A stretch of 64,000 nt of DNA from assembly GCF_013403925.1 (NCBI RefSeq), contig NZ_JABFDJ010000001.1, forward strand, positions 62,001 to 126,000, read 5' to 3'. The notes under the pieces were generated by a model that worked only from the letters and a program-made list of their open reading frames with translations, ran no database searches and was not told the DNA's origin. This stretch comes from Winogradskyella wichelsiae. GTDB lineage: Bacteria; Bacteroidota; Bacteroidia; Flavobacteriales; Flavobacteriaceae. Position 1 is the stretch's first letter. Each line of letters begins with the position of its first letter. Positions 27,382-36,538 of the stretch are shown here, one piece after another. Both the position numbers and the translations under genes were made by a program.

Positions 27382-29040
27382 CTATATCACAATTTTTGTT
27401 TTAAACCCTTTGTTTGGTTCTGTTTCAAAAGTAATTGTTCCATTGATAGATACAATACGGTTTTCCACATTTTGTAACCCTGTATTTTTTTTAAATTCCC
27501 CACCAACCCCATTATCAGAATATGCTATTATGGTTTTCTTTCCTTCGTTCTTAAAAATTAAAACAGCCACAGATGCTTGGCTATGTTTTTTCATATTAAT
27601 TAATAACTCTTGTAAAACCTTATAAATAGTTGTTCTTCTTATTTTAGAGAAAGATTCCCAATCTATATCAATACTGCCTTTATCTAAAACACTTGTAGAA
27701 GCATCACTATAACTCAATACTAGGTCTTTTATAGAGTCTAAAAACAGACCTTCATTTTCCGTGTAATTATGTGCCTTAGAGATATCTCTAGTTTTGTCGT
27801 AAATACCTTGCAAATCATCTAAAAGTAATTCGTTCTTAATGTTTTCACTTTCTAATTTTGTCATAAACTGAAATACATCATTAGCTACCTCATCATGGAT
27901 TTGTTTAGACATTCTAGATTCGGCATCATAAACCTGTTGTAATTTTTCTTTTCGATGCCTGGATTTTAAAATAAAATAAATTGACACCGATAATAACATA
28001 ATAAAAGCTGCTACAATAATTGCAATTATGGTTCTGGTTTTGTGTCGCTCTTCCTTTAATTGACTTTCTAAAGCTTTCCTTTTATATTCGGAATAATCAT
28101 ATTTTAATAGTGCAAATTTGCTAGCAAGCTCTTTCTCTGCATTGTAAATACTATCATTCAATATTTTATATGCTGTAACGTATTTATCTTCACTCAATTT
28201 AGTTAACATCCTCAAAGCATTATGTTGGTATATTGGTGAGTTAATATGATCTGCTAGTTCTTGTGCTTTTAAAGCATTTTTTAACGATTTATCTAAACTA
28301 TCTACATCAAAATAGTACTCTGCTAAATGAGCATAACTAGTATAGAGTGACGTTGTATCTTTTAATTTCTCACGGATTTTCAATGCTTTATTCATTAAAA
28401 TAAAACCTTCGGAAGTATTATTAAGTTTTGAATACGTAAATCCTAAATTATCTGTAATAAGTGCTATGGATAGCGTATCTTTTATTCTAGATTGCATTTC
28501 ATAAGCCTTTAATAGCACTTCTTGTACTTTTTCTGTCTCATTGTCTATTTTATAGATATTAGAAATATTATTATAAACTATAGCACTATCTTTTGAAGAG
28601 TTAGAAATTGCCAATACTTTACTGTAAAGTTCTAGTGCTTTTTCTTTATTTCTTTGTTCATAATAAAGCATCCCCAAAAGATTATAAAAACTTCTCTTTA
28701 ATTCTAAATGATTAATAATATCACTATGCTTATCTAAAAGACTTAATGCTTTTACAGCTTCTTTTTCGCTAGCATTATAGTCGCCTTTTTTATGATTTAT
28801 ACTAGATATATAATATAAGTAATTTAAATTATTAGGAATACTTTTAGATTTTTTTAATTCTCTCTGAAAAAAGATATGAGCTATATTTAAATCTACAGGT
28901 CCCTGAGGCTTAAGTGCTAATTTTGAATAATACTGGACACTATCTATTGCCTCTTGTGCATTTAATTTGTGGTTATTAACGCAAAAGAATAACACAAGTA
29001 ATTGAACAAAAAAGAAGAATGAAGTATTGATTGATTTCAT
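27382..29040 (-). CDS. TPR-containing sensor histidine kinase (HisKA_3 type)
   Basis: A 552-residue kinase. A signal/anchor N-terminus (FFVQLLVLFFCVNNHKLNAQ) is followed by about seven TPR-like helical repeats (30-320) in the periplasm, a membrane helix near 337-357 (IIAIIVAAFIMLLSVSIYFI), a phospho-acceptor segment MSKQIHDEVANDVFQF, and a HATPase domain with VLQELLINMKKH (N box), SDNGVGG (G1) and GLQNVENRI (G2). It phosphorylates the response regulator encoded 1 base downstream. The TPR sensor architecture is common in Bacteroidetes. Confidence 0.9.
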   Translation of the reverse strand: MKSINTSFFFFVQLLVLFFCVNNHKLNAQEAIDSVQYYSKLALKPQGPVDLNIAHIFFQRELKKSKSIPNNLNYLYYISSINHKKGDYNASEKEAVKALSLLDKHSDIINHLELKRSFYNLLGMLYYEQRNKEKALELYSKVLAISNSSKDSAIVYNNISNIYKIDNETEKVQEVLLKAYEMQSRIKDTLSIALITDNLGFTYSKLNNTSEGFILMNKALKIREKLKDTTSLYTSYAHLAEYYFDVDSLDKSLKNALKAQELADHINSPIYQHNALRMLTKLSEDKYVTAYKILNDSIYNAEKELASKFALLKYDYSEYKRKALESQLKEERHKTRTIIAIIVAAFIMLLSVSIYFILKSRHRKEKLQQVYDAESRMSKQIHDEVANDVFQFMTKLESENIKNELLLDDLQGIYDKTRDISKAHNYTENEGLFLDSIKDLVLSYSDASTSVLDKGSIDIDWESFSKIRRTTIYKVLQELLINMKKHSQASVAVLIFKNEGKKTIIAYSDNGVGGEFKKNTGLQNVENRIVSINGTITFETEPNKGFKTKIVI

Positions 29041-29114
29041 TCGTCTAAAGTAATAACTAATTTTATATTATTTACTTCTTACTATTCAATTGAACTTAGT
29101 CTTAATAGTATTAA

Positions 29115-29160
29115 AAAAACAAAAAGTGCATGAAGTAACAATTACTTCACACACTTTTTT
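29115..29160. terminator. Terminator of the susC/susD operon
   Basis: Stem AAGTGcATGAAGTAA / TTACTTCAcACACTT with a 3-base loop, T-rich on both strands. It lies downstream of the SusD stop. Confidence 0.65.
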
Positions 29161-29185
29161 ACTATTCAATTTAAAATAGTCTAAT

Positions 29186-30661
29186 TTAATATCCCGGATT
29201 TTGATCACCACTACTCATAGAATCATTATAGTCGATTTCAGAATTTGGAATTGGCCACAAATAATGTCTTTCAGCAATTGTAATCCCTTTAACATTCAAA
29301 ATGGTTTCAGCAGCTTTATTGGTTCGTTTTAAATCATACCAACGTTTCCCCTCAAAAATAAACTCATAAGCACGCTCGTCTAAGACTAAATCGACAAAAG
29401 AATTCAAATCATAATCTGCCGCAATAAAATCTATCGCATTAGACGAATAAATATCTTGTCCAAAAGCTCTTCGATGTACAAAATTTAATGCTTCCATACC
29501 TTCTGTTGTAGGCGCTCCTGCGTCTCTAGCAGATGCTTCTGCATATATTAAAAGTACTTCTGCAAATCGGTAAACCGGAAGGTCATTTCCTGCTCCACTA
29601 TTGTTTACAGCAAACTGGTCTACATATTTTTTAGATACCAATGTATTAGGTCCTAAACCAAAATCTATTTGATCCCATAACGCTTTTCGTAAATCATTAT
29701 CATCCCAATTTATATAAAAAGGATTTGTGGACTCACTATAATGTGCATAGGCGCCACCAAAGTTAAATAAGTTGGTACTTGGATGATTTAAAATAAATAA
29801 CAGAAAATTACCTTGATTCAATTCTCTAGTGTACTTAAGAGAGAAAATTTCTTCTGTAGAACTCACTATTTCTGGTCCAAACAAATCATATTGCAAGTCT
29901 TCAATTGAAGTAGCAGGAACTAAAGAAAACTGATTTGAATCAATAACTTCTTTGGCTTTTGCAGCCGCCTCAGGGTACATTCCCAATGTTAAGAACACAT
30001 CTGCCATTAAACTTTTTACCGCATATGTTGATGGTCGACCTGCGTTTCTTGCTATCTCAGGTAGCATTTCTTCAGCCTCTTGCAAATCCTGAAGGATAAA
30101 GTCGTACACGTCCTCCGTAGTACTTTTAACTAAATCAGGTTGTTCATAATTTACATCTGTTCTTATTGGTACACCTCCCCAATTTCTAACTAGGATAAAA
30201 TAATTTAAGGCTCTTAAAAATTTAGCTTCACTGACGATTAGATCAATTTCCTCTTGAGTGACATCGGACCCTAAAGGAGCATTTCTAATCACTAAATTGG
30301 CATTTCTAATACTTTGATAAAATGCATTCCAGCGTAAACCAGCCACATTGATATTTGCTGAATTAAATCCCTGAAAATCATTATAATCTGCTCTACTTCC
30401 GCGTCCATAACCCCAATCTGTATGTGCATCTAAAACAGCTATTTGTTCCGCATATGAACCTCTAAGTGGTGAATAAGAAGCATTCATGGCAATTTCTAAC
30501 TCTTCCGCAGTATTGTAAAAATTCTCTTCTACAACCGTTTGTGGATTCTCATCTAAACTGCAGCTACTAAATACAATTAGAGTTACCAATATGCCGATGA
30601 AATGAGTATTAATTTTTAAGTTTTTTATGAAATTATATATAGTGATTTCTAAATTTTTCAT
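29186..30661 (-). CDS. RagB/SusD family nutrient-binding lipoprotein
   Basis: A 491-residue surface lipoprotein. The lipobox VFSSCSLDENPQ follows a hydrophobic segment. SusD landmarks are FYNTAEELEIAMNASYSPLRG, the NLVIRNAP helix, AKFLRALNYFILVRNWGGVPI, PSTYAVKSLMADVFL, LPVYRFAEVLLIYAEA and the C-terminal ERAYEFIFEGKRWYDLKRT with HYLWPIP. It sits over the SusC channel and captures a glycan or other polymer. The start may be at an internal Met; the chosen start gives a long N-region before the signal. It follows susC by 55 bases. No glycoside hydrolase is nearby, so the ligand is unknown. Confidence 0.95.
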   Translation of the reverse strand: MKNLEITIYNFIKNLKINTHFIGILVTLIVFSSCSLDENPQTVVEENFYNTAEELEIAMNASYSPLRGSYAEQIAVLDAHTDWGYGRGSRADYNDFQGFNSANINVAGLRWNAFYQSIRNANLVIRNAPLGSDVTQEEIDLIVSEAKFLRALNYFILVRNWGGVPIRTDVNYEQPDLVKSTTEDVYDFILQDLQEAEEMLPEIARNAGRPSTYAVKSLMADVFLTLGMYPEAAAKAKEVIDSNQFSLVPATSIEDLQYDLFGPEIVSSTEEIFSLKYTRELNQGNFLLFILNHPSTNLFNFGGAYAHYSESTNPFYINWDDNDLRKALWDQIDFGLGPNTLVSKKYVDQFAVNNSGAGNDLPVYRFAEVLLIYAEASARDAGAPTTEGMEALNFVHRRAFGQDIYSSNAIDFIAADYDLNSFVDLVLDERAYEFIFEGKRWYDLKRTNKAAETILNVKGITIAERHYLWPIPNSEIDYNDSMSSGDQNPGY

Positions 30662-30716
30662 GTTAATTATATAAATTTTAATAATAAAAAAATTGCTATT
30701 TATTAATGTTTTTTTT

Positions 30717-33689
30717 TTAGAAAACCATTCTTAAGCCTAAAGTAAACCCTTTAGCTACAGGGTATGACAAATAATCAATTCCCGGACTACCTGCTCCTTG
30801 AGAGTTCACTTCAGGATCTAACCAAGAATAATTTGTTATAGTAACAAGGTTTTGACCACTAATATAGACTTGTGCTTTTTCCATAAAATCATAATCAAGT
30901 GGAATAGAATAAGCTAACTCAATGTTTTTAAGACGTATATATGATCCATCTTCTATCCATCGGTCTGAAACATATGCAGAGGTACTTCTGCTTACTAGAG
31001 GATATTTAGCATCTGTATTTGTAGGGCTCCAATTATCTTGATAGACTTCGCGCAATGTGTTTAACCCCTGTCCGTAATCCATGGTTACAGGAATAGCACT
31101 TACATTAAAAATATCGTTTCCTTCCGATCCTTGAATAAAAAATGATAAATTGAAATTCTTATAACTCATTTCTGAATTGATACCGTAGATAAAATCAGCA
31201 TTAGGATCCCCAATATATGTTTTATCTTCTGCTGAAATTACCCCATCCTCATTTAAATCTACAATATTAATCTGACCTTCATCGGTATAACCATCTTCTA
31301 AATACCCCCAAAACTGTCCTATGGGTCTTCCCTCTCTCAGTATGGAAACATTATCTTGAACAGCCAATAATGAAATATTTGAAGTTAAAATATCCTCACC
31401 TCCGTTAAGTTTAATAACCTTATTTCGGTTTGCTGAAATATTTGCAGCAAGGTTCCATTTAAAATCACCTCTAAATATATCTCCACTTATACCTAATTCG
31501 ATCCCCTTATTCTCAACCTCGCCTATATTTCTTATTGATGAAAGATACCCTGTAGAACTTGGTAGTCTAACTGTGTTTAAAAGGTCTTCAGTATTTTTTA
31601 CGTAATAATCTAAGGTTAAAGACAATCTGTTATTAAAGAACCCAGCATCCACTCCCACATTCAATTGCTCTGTCGTTTCCCATTTTAAATCATTAGGCAG
31701 TCTAGAACCTGGCGCCAATGTATTGTATAATTCGTCATCAAAAACTGTATATCCTGAAGACAATATGTTTAACGTTGTATACGGACTTATGGCTTGGCTA
31801 CCTACTAAGCCCCAACTGCCACGAAATTTTAGTTCTGAAAAAATATTTAAATTATCTATAAAGCTTTCTTCGCTTGCTTTCCAAGCTAATGCTGCTGAAG
31901 GAAAATTACCCCATTTTTCACCTTCACTATATCTTGAAGATCCATCACTTCTCATACTTAAGGTTAACAAATAGCGATCATTAAAACTATAGTTTATGCG
32001 ACCGAGATAGGACATTAATGAAGAATCTGAATATCCTGTTGATGGAATACCAGGATTTTCGGCACTTTGTAATTGATTAGACTCAAAAACATCACTTATA
32101 AAACCTAAACCACTTCCTGCTAAATTAGTGTTTTTGAAATTTTGATAGGTGATACCTGCTAGAGCAGTGAAGGCATGTTTATCATTAAATGTTTTTTGAT
32201 ACGTTATTGTATTCTCACTTAATAAACTTCGTTGTTGATTTGTTGAAACACTTGCAGATCCATCAGAATTAAAAAAATTACGCGTAGTATACCCATCTGC
32301 TCTATCATCTCTATTTTCTATACCCCCTGAAATTTTAAGTGTTAATTCGGGTGTCGGATTATAAACAAAAGCCAAGTTACTCAATACAACATTGGCTTGT
32401 ATCCTATAACTATTCTCGTTAATAAAGTTAATTGGATTAACAATATCCGGAGCTATGAAAGGATATTGAGTAGATAACACGCGGTAAGTTCCATCATCGT
32501 TATATGGCGTTGATATAGGCGCTGCAGAAATAGAGGCACCAATAAGTGAACCGCCTCGACTGCCACCACTGCTATCTTTTCTTCTGGTGTCTAAATACGA
32601 TAGTGAGTTAGACCAATCTATCTTTACTTTATCATTTAGTCTATGTGTTAAATTGAGGCGTACAGAATATCTTTTATAATCACTTCCTTTTATAATACCT
32701 TCATTATTAAAAATACTACCTCCCATAGAGAACTGGGTTCTTTCATCACCACCACTTAGATTAACTGAATTTGTTTGAATATTACCTTCCCGATAAACAA
32801 AATCTTGCCAATCAAATCCCTCTCCAAATCCAGCAACTTCTTGTGACGTAAAGTAAGGATCTAAACCATCATTTTGTGCTTGTAAATTCATAAAATCCGC
32901 ATATTCGGTACCATTAAGCAAATCTAATTTTGACGATCGCTGCTGTATAGAATAACTACTTTCTATTTCTACTTTAGTTGCACCATCTCTTCCCTTTTTA
33001 GTAGTAATTAGTACAACTCCATTCGCACCTCGCGAACCATAAATGGCGGTTGCTGAAGCATCTTTAAGAACCTCAATACTTTCTATGTCTGAATTATTTA
33101 AGTTTGTAGGACTTCCAGAAAAAGGAAAACCATCTATAACATATAAAGGGTCATTATTTCCTTGAATTGAATTAGATCCCCTAATCCTTACACTGAATCC
33201 AGCACCTGGGGCTCCTGTGTTTTGTGACACCTGAACACCTGCTGCTCTACCTTGCAATGATTGCATAACAGATCCTGAAGGAAAGGCATTGACTTCTTTA
33301 GAACTAACCTGCGATACAGCACCGGTTAAATCACTTTTCTTTACGCTTCCATAACCGACGATTAAAACATCCTCAAGCGCTGTATCTGCATTCTCTAATG
33401 TTATATCTAAGGTTTCTTGTCCGTTAACAGGAATTTCTTGTGTTGTAAAACCAATAAATGATATTACAATTGTGGCGTTACGATCTATTAAATCGATTGT
33501 GAATTGTCCATCAATATCTGTCTGAACACCATTTTTGGTACCTTTTTCTATAATATTTGCTCCAGGCAGCGGCATACCATCAGCTCCCTTAATAATTCCA
33601 GTAACATTTAATTCTTGGCCAAACACAGTAGATATGCCTCCAAAAAGAAATGAATTCACTATAATAAATGATAATATAAATTTATTCAT
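30717..33689 (-). CDS. SusC/RagA family TonB-linked outer-membrane channel
   Basis: A 990-residue channel. Signal peptide (GGISTVFGQ), carboxypeptidase-regulatory-like domain (NVTGIIKGADGMPLPGANI), a VLIVGYGSVKKSDLTGAV TonB-box region, a plug with LQGRAAGVQVSQNTG and YVIDGFPFSGSP, the AIYGSRGANGVVLITTKKG plug end, then the beta barrel with typical LTLSMRSDGSSRYSEG and IYSYNLVT-type strands, ending GLRMVF. It imports polymers captured by the partner SusD encoded downstream. Regulation could be by the nearby TPR kinase/LuxR regulator; this is inference from position. Confidence 0.96.
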   Translation of the reverse strand: MNKFILSFIIVNSFLFGGISTVFGQELNVTGIIKGADGMPLPGANIIEKGTKNGVQTDIDGQFTIDLIDRNATIVISFIGFTTQEIPVNGQETLDITLENADTALEDVLIVGYGSVKKSDLTGAVSQVSSKEVNAFPSGSVMQSLQGRAAGVQVSQNTGAPGAGFSVRIRGSNSIQGNNDPLYVIDGFPFSGSPTNLNNSDIESIEVLKDASATAIYGSRGANGVVLITTKKGRDGATKVEIESSYSIQQRSSKLDLLNGTEYADFMNLQAQNDGLDPYFTSQEVAGFGEGFDWQDFVYREGNIQTNSVNLSGGDERTQFSMGGSIFNNEGIIKGSDYKRYSVRLNLTHRLNDKVKIDWSNSLSYLDTRRKDSSGGSRGGSLIGASISAAPISTPYNDDGTYRVLSTQYPFIAPDIVNPINFINENSYRIQANVVLSNLAFVYNPTPELTLKISGGIENRDDRADGYTTRNFFNSDGSASVSTNQQRSLLSENTITYQKTFNDKHAFTALAGITYQNFKNTNLAGSGLGFISDVFESNQLQSAENPGIPSTGYSDSSLMSYLGRINYSFNDRYLLTLSMRSDGSSRYSEGEKWGNFPSAALAWKASEESFIDNLNIFSELKFRGSWGLVGSQAISPYTTLNILSSGYTVFDDELYNTLAPGSRLPNDLKWETTEQLNVGVDAGFFNNRLSLTLDYYVKNTEDLLNTVRLPSSTGYLSSIRNIGEVENKGIELGISGDIFRGDFKWNLAANISANRNKVIKLNGGEDILTSNISLLAVQDNVSILREGRPIGQFWGYLEDGYTDEGQINIVDLNEDGVISAEDKTYIGDPNADFIYGINSEMSYKNFNLSFFIQGSEGNDIFNVSAIPVTMDYGQGLNTLREVYQDNWSPTNTDAKYPLVSRSTSAYVSDRWIEDGSYIRLKNIELAYSIPLDYDFMEKAQVYISGQNLVTITNYSWLDPEVNSQGAGSPGIDYLSYPVAKGFTLGLRMVF

Positions 33690-34082
33690 AAAAAAAGATT
33701 AAATTATTATAAGTTAGTATTTCACTACATACGTGACAAGTACTTAAAAAAGATCTTTATAAATATGTTAAAAATTTAAATGGCGCGAAGCTGTGGAAGT
33801 TTTATCTAAATGACTATTTGTTTGTCTAGCAGTTGTATTTGTTCCGTTAGCACGGTTTTTGGATACGTTCAAGTAATCAACGTTCACCTGCACTCAAGAC
33901 TTATGTTGATGCGCTTGCGGTTAACATTTACTCTTGCATAAATTTGTGCTTCATTATTTTCTGCACGTTTAACTTTTATCCAGAATAGGATTGAAAATAT
34001 GTCTGAAAATTTTGTAACGATATGCCTTTAAAATTTAGGACAAAAGCCAAACAAACTATGTTTCAGCGTTTTAAAGGCAATC

Positions 34083-34132
34083 GGTCAACATGTTGACCAC
34101 GGCTATTTTTTGTTGACCGCGAAGTCGTCAAC
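34083..34132. repeat. Cluster of GGTCAACA/TGTTGACC half-sites
   Basis: A perfect 16-base palindrome GGTCAACATGTTGACC (34083-34098), a third TGTTGACC at 34111-34118 and a GTCAACA at 34126-34132, all within 50 bases. The layout is that of a protein-binding cluster, for example recombinase arm sites or an operator. Confidence 0.5.
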
Positions 34133-34173
34133 AGATATGAAATGATATCAAATACTATTACCCCTAAAAACGA

Positions 34174-34210
34174 CAAAAGCTTGCAAAATCATAGATTTTA
34201 CAAGCTTTTG
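34174..34210. repeat. Long inverted repeat
   Basis: CAAAAGCTTGCAAAATC and GATTTTACAAGCTTTTG form a 17-bp stem with one mismatch and a 3-base loop. No T run follows on either strand, so it is not an obvious terminator. Confidence 0.6.
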
Positions 34211-34232
34211 ATAAGGAATGTGATTCCTTTTA

Positions 34233-34262
34233 GTGACCTCGACTGGATTCAAACCCAGTCCG
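34233..34262 (-). pseudogene. Degenerate tRNA 3'-end-like sequence
   Basis: On the minus strand, a T-arm-like ACTGG-GTTTGAAT-CCAGT is followed by CGAGGTCAC, like a T arm plus 3' acceptor half. The loop has 8 bases instead of 7, and no matching 5' acceptor half is found upstream, so this is not a functional tRNA. Such fragments often mark the att site of an element integrated into a tRNA gene. Confidence 0.4.
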
Positions 34263-34441
34263 TAATTCTTTAGTACTAGTGACTTTCTAAGCTTTTAAAT
34301 ATAGATACTAACCGAATTGCTACCATTTACATTAAATGCCTCTATAGTCATTTAGCTTGTCTAAGACATTATAAATTTACAAAAATCAAAGATTCAAACC
34401 TATATAAATCGTATCAAATACTATGAAATATAATACCGTTT

Positions 34442-34507
34442 TATACCCGTTAGGGTATGATACCATTGTGTTTTTATTTAATTATACCTGTAAGGGTATA
34501 ATTAAAT
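34442..34507. repeat. Two copies of a TATACC palindrome
   Basis: Copy 1 at about 34442-34458 and copy 2 at about 34484-34500 share the consensus TATACCYGTWAGGGTAT. Copy 2 is embedded in a 13-bp perfect stem, ATTTAATTATACC / GGTATAATTAAAT (34476-34488 / 34495-34507), that overlaps the stop codon of the small HTH gene. Confidence 0.55.
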
Positions 34508-34702
34508 AGTCTCTAGGTATTGATTTACTATTTCTTCTTTAATACCGCTGTATTCTGCGAATTCTTCTGCCGTGATAAATTGATATGACTTTTTACCAAA
34601 GTGGGTTTTAATTTCATTTAAGAGCTTACGACCGTAGCGTTCACTTCTTCCCGTGATACGCTGAATGTCTTTTGGATATATGCAAGCTCTTACTATTCTC
34701 AT
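34502..34702 (-). CDS. Small HTH-like DNA-binding protein
   Basis: A 66-residue protein with two predicted helical hairpins: YPKDIQRITGRSERYGRKLL, which reads like a helix-turn-helix recognition pair, and FITAEEFAEYSGIKEEIVNQ. There is no signal peptide. It resembles small regulators found in flavobacterial mobile regions. The palindromic TATACC motifs overlap its 3' end. Exact role unknown; a regulator or directionality factor is plausible. Confidence 0.6.
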   Translation of the reverse strand: MRIVRACIYPKDIQRITGRSERYGRKLLNEIKTHFGKKSYQFITAEEFAEYSGIKEEIVNQYLETI

Positions 34703-34860
34703 TTTATACTCTACCTATACTTTGTCTATACCTCATCACGGGATCGTCTATGTGTATTGTAATGGCATAAAACGAATCCATCGGAATGGATGTCCATGTG
34801 TTTTTGATTTCTTTTATAAATCTACAGTCTTTTGCTTCATAATCAAAATTTTAGAGCATT

Positions 34861-35616
34861 ATGGCTAGACAAACAGGTATTATCAAATTAAAAGGAACTA
34901 TCGGTGATATTTCCTTCTACAAAAGCGCAGATGGGCACCTTGCGCGCTATAAAGGTGGTGTCGATAAGAATCGTATTGCAAATGATCCAGCGTTTCAGAG
35001 AACTCGTGAGAATGGTTCTGAATTTGGACGTGCAGGCAAAGGTGGCAAAGTTATCAGAAATGCTATTCGGGTGCTTTTGCAGAATGCGAAAGACAGCAGA
35101 GTTGTGAGTCGTTTGACAAAAAGCTTAGTTGCCATCACTAAAACGGATGCAGTTAACGAACGTGGACTAAGAACCATTGAAGATGGTGATATGAACACTT
35201 TGCTAGGCTTTGAGTTTAATGTTAATGGAAAATTAGGTGCGACGCTTTTCGCTCCCTATGTCACCACCTATGATCGTGCCACTGGTGAGGTGAATGTAGA
35301 CCTTGTTGCATTTGCACCAACGGTGCGAATTACTGCCCCAAGTGGTACTACACATTACAAGTTAGTTATGGGTGCAGCAGAACTTGATTTTGCTAATGAA
35401 GCTTCTGTATTTGAAAGTTCAGAAACAGCTATTCTTCCCTATGATGGTGTAGATACGGCTGCTATGAACCTTACTGTGACTTTGACCGCAGCATCCGTAC
35501 TTCCTGTGATTCAGGTTGTGGGTATTGCGTTTTACCAAGAGGTGAACGGACAAATGTATCCGTTAAAAAACGGTGCTTATAACGCCTTATCTGTGGCACA
35601 AATTGACACTTTGTAA
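34861..35616 (+). CDS. Conserved hypothetical protein of phage-like cassette
   Basis: A 251-residue protein with the N-terminus MARQTGIIKLKGTIGDISFY, a basic central segment rich in R/K (VDKNRIANDPAFQRTREN) and a beta-rich C-terminal half (VRITAPSGTTHYKLVMGAA, LPVIQVVGIAFYQEVNG). I recall such proteins as unannotated conserved genes in many Flavobacteriaceae. There is no signal peptide or membrane segment. The stop overlaps the next start (TAATG), indicating translational coupling to the DUF5675 gene. A virion or tail-fibre-like structural role is possible but unproved. Confidence 0.75.
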   Translation: MARQTGIIKLKGTIGDISFYKSADGHLARYKGGVDKNRIANDPAFQRTRENGSEFGRAGKGGKVIRNAIRVLLQNAKDSRVVSRLTKSLVAITKTDAVNERGLRTIEDGDMNTLLGFEFNVNGKLGATLFAPYVTTYDRATGEVNVDLVAFAPTVRITAPSGTTHYKLVMGAAELDFANEASVFESSETAILPYDGVDTAAMNLTVTLTAASVLPVIQVVGIAFYQEVNGQMYPLKNGAYNALSVAQIDTL

Positions 35617-36011
35617 TGACTGTGTTGCTCCAGAGAACCTATTATGAAGCGGGTACGCCAAGTGCCCTCTTCTGTAATGGTCAATTTTTAGGCTTTGCTA
35701 TTGAATTGCCTTGGAAGGCTAATCAACGACATATCTCGTGTATTCCTGAAGGTGTATATCCACTAAAAGCGCGGTATTCCGAAAAATTTGGGCCTCATTT
35801 ACAAGTGCTTGATGTACCAGATCGTAGCTTGATATTACTACATCCTGCAAATGATGCGCAGCGTGAGCTTCGTGGTTGTATTGCTCCTGTTACGCAGTTA
35901 ACAGGTCTTGGAAAAGGGATTCATTCAAAAGCATGCCTTCAAAAATTAGTATCACTATGCTATCAAGCCTTCGACAGAAACGAAAATGTATTATTAACTA
36001 TTAAATCTTAA
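35616..36011 (+). CDS. DUF5675 family protein
   Basis: A 131-residue protein matching the DUF5675 pattern: LQRTYYEAGTPSALFCNG, GFAIELPWKANQRHISCIPEGVY, LLHPANDAQRELRGCIAP and a C-terminal AFDRNENVLLTI. DUF5675 occurs in phage and mobile-element gene sets; the E-L-P-W...S-C-I-P-x-G-x-Y core resembles an L,D-transpeptidase-like or peptidoglycan-related fold, and a Cys is retained in RGCIAP. A role in cell-wall processing is inference. It is coupled to the gene upstream and followed after 3 bases by a membrane protein gene. Confidence 0.8.
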   Translation: MTVLLQRTYYEAGTPSALFCNGQFLGFAIELPWKANQRHISCIPEGVYPLKARYSEKFGPHLQVLDVPDRSLILLHPANDAQRELRGCIAPVTQLTGLGKGIHSKACLQKLVSLCYQAFDRNENVLLTIKS

Positions 36012-36014
36012 ACC

Positions 36015-36317
36015 ATGACTATTTTAGATCGTTATAAAACAACAACGCCAAAGTTCTTCAGAACTTTAAGAAATATCGGTATCGCCTTAGCCACTGCTGG
36101 CGGTGCTATTATTGCAGCACCAATTTCATTACCGGCATTAGTGGTGACGGTAGCCACTTATATGACTGTAGCTGGGACTGTTGCTACCGCAGTGAGTCAG
36201 GCTGTGATTATGGATGATGATGATGATGCTACTGATGCTGCGACTGAACCTCCGAAGTCTCCGACAACAAAAAAACCTAACACGGATCCAAAAGATTCTA
36301 CATCAAGTTCCGGATAA
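36015..36317 (+). CDS. Small membrane protein with acidic/proline tail
   Basis: A 100-residue protein. A basic N-terminus (DRYKTTTPKFFRTLRN) is followed by two hydrophobic segments (about 18-38 and 40-66, rich in Ala/Gly) and a hydrophilic tail beginning MDDDDDATDAATEPP. The layout is holin-like. It is third in the plus-strand cassette, one base ahead of another small membrane protein. No family name is recognised. Confidence 0.65.
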   Translation: MTILDRYKTTTPKFFRTLRNIGIALATAGGAIIAAPISLPALVVTVATYMTVAGTVATAVSQAVIMDDDDDATDAATEPPKSPTTKKPNTDPKDSTSSSG

Positions 36318-36318
36318 A

Positions 36319-36525
36319 ATGACCCAAAATGTGACCCCTATTCGTTTTTCAATTCTTGGTGGCACGGTTTCCTCTGTGTGGTTTCAAATCACATCTGAAG
36401 ACCTCCTCAAAACTGCTGTTATGGCTGCTTTTGGTGCTATCGTCAGTTATTTCGTTTCACTACTGATTAAACGCATACATCACTTTTTTCTGAAACGAAA
36501 GAATAATAAAAAAGAGCTTCACTAG
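36319..36525 (+). CDS. Small holin-like membrane protein
   Basis: A 68-residue protein starting at the ATG 1 base after the previous stop (MTQNVTPIRFSILGG). It has one or two membrane segments (SILGGTVSSVWFQI and AVMAAFGAIVSYFVSLLI) and a very basic C-terminus (RIHHFFLKRKNNKKE), as in small phage holins. A terminator overlaps its stop codon, closing the four-gene cassette. Starts further upstream overlap the previous gene and are unlikely. Confidence 0.65.
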   Translation: MTQNVTPIRFSILGGTVSSVWFQITSEDLLKTAVMAAFGAIVSYFVSLLIKRIHHFFLKRKNNKKELH

Positions 36526-36538
36526 AGGCTCTTTTTGG
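36506..36538 (+). terminator. Terminator of the four-gene cassette
   Basis: AAAAAGAGC / GCTCTTTTT stem with a 10-base loop, overlapping the stop codon of the last cassette gene and ending in a T run. Confidence 0.75.

Larger units (their letters stand above)
33690..34501. other. Palindrome-rich junction of chromosome and accessory island
   Basis: About 810 bases without a convincing gene. In order: inverted repeat TGCCTTTAAAA (34023-34033) / TTTTAAAGGCA (34069-34079); palindrome GGTCAACATGTTGACC (34083-34098) plus two further half-sites; a 17-bp hairpin with one mismatch (34174-34210); a tRNA 3'-end-like stretch (34233-34262); a 13-base direct repeat TATCAAATACTAT at 34146-34158 and 34412-34424; and two TATACC palindromes near 34442-34507. 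This is the likely left end of an integrated element. Confidence 0.5.

Noticed and set aside
34233..34330. Functional tRNA gene
   Set aside because: The T loop has 8 bases, the 5' acceptor half is absent and no anticodon arm fits.
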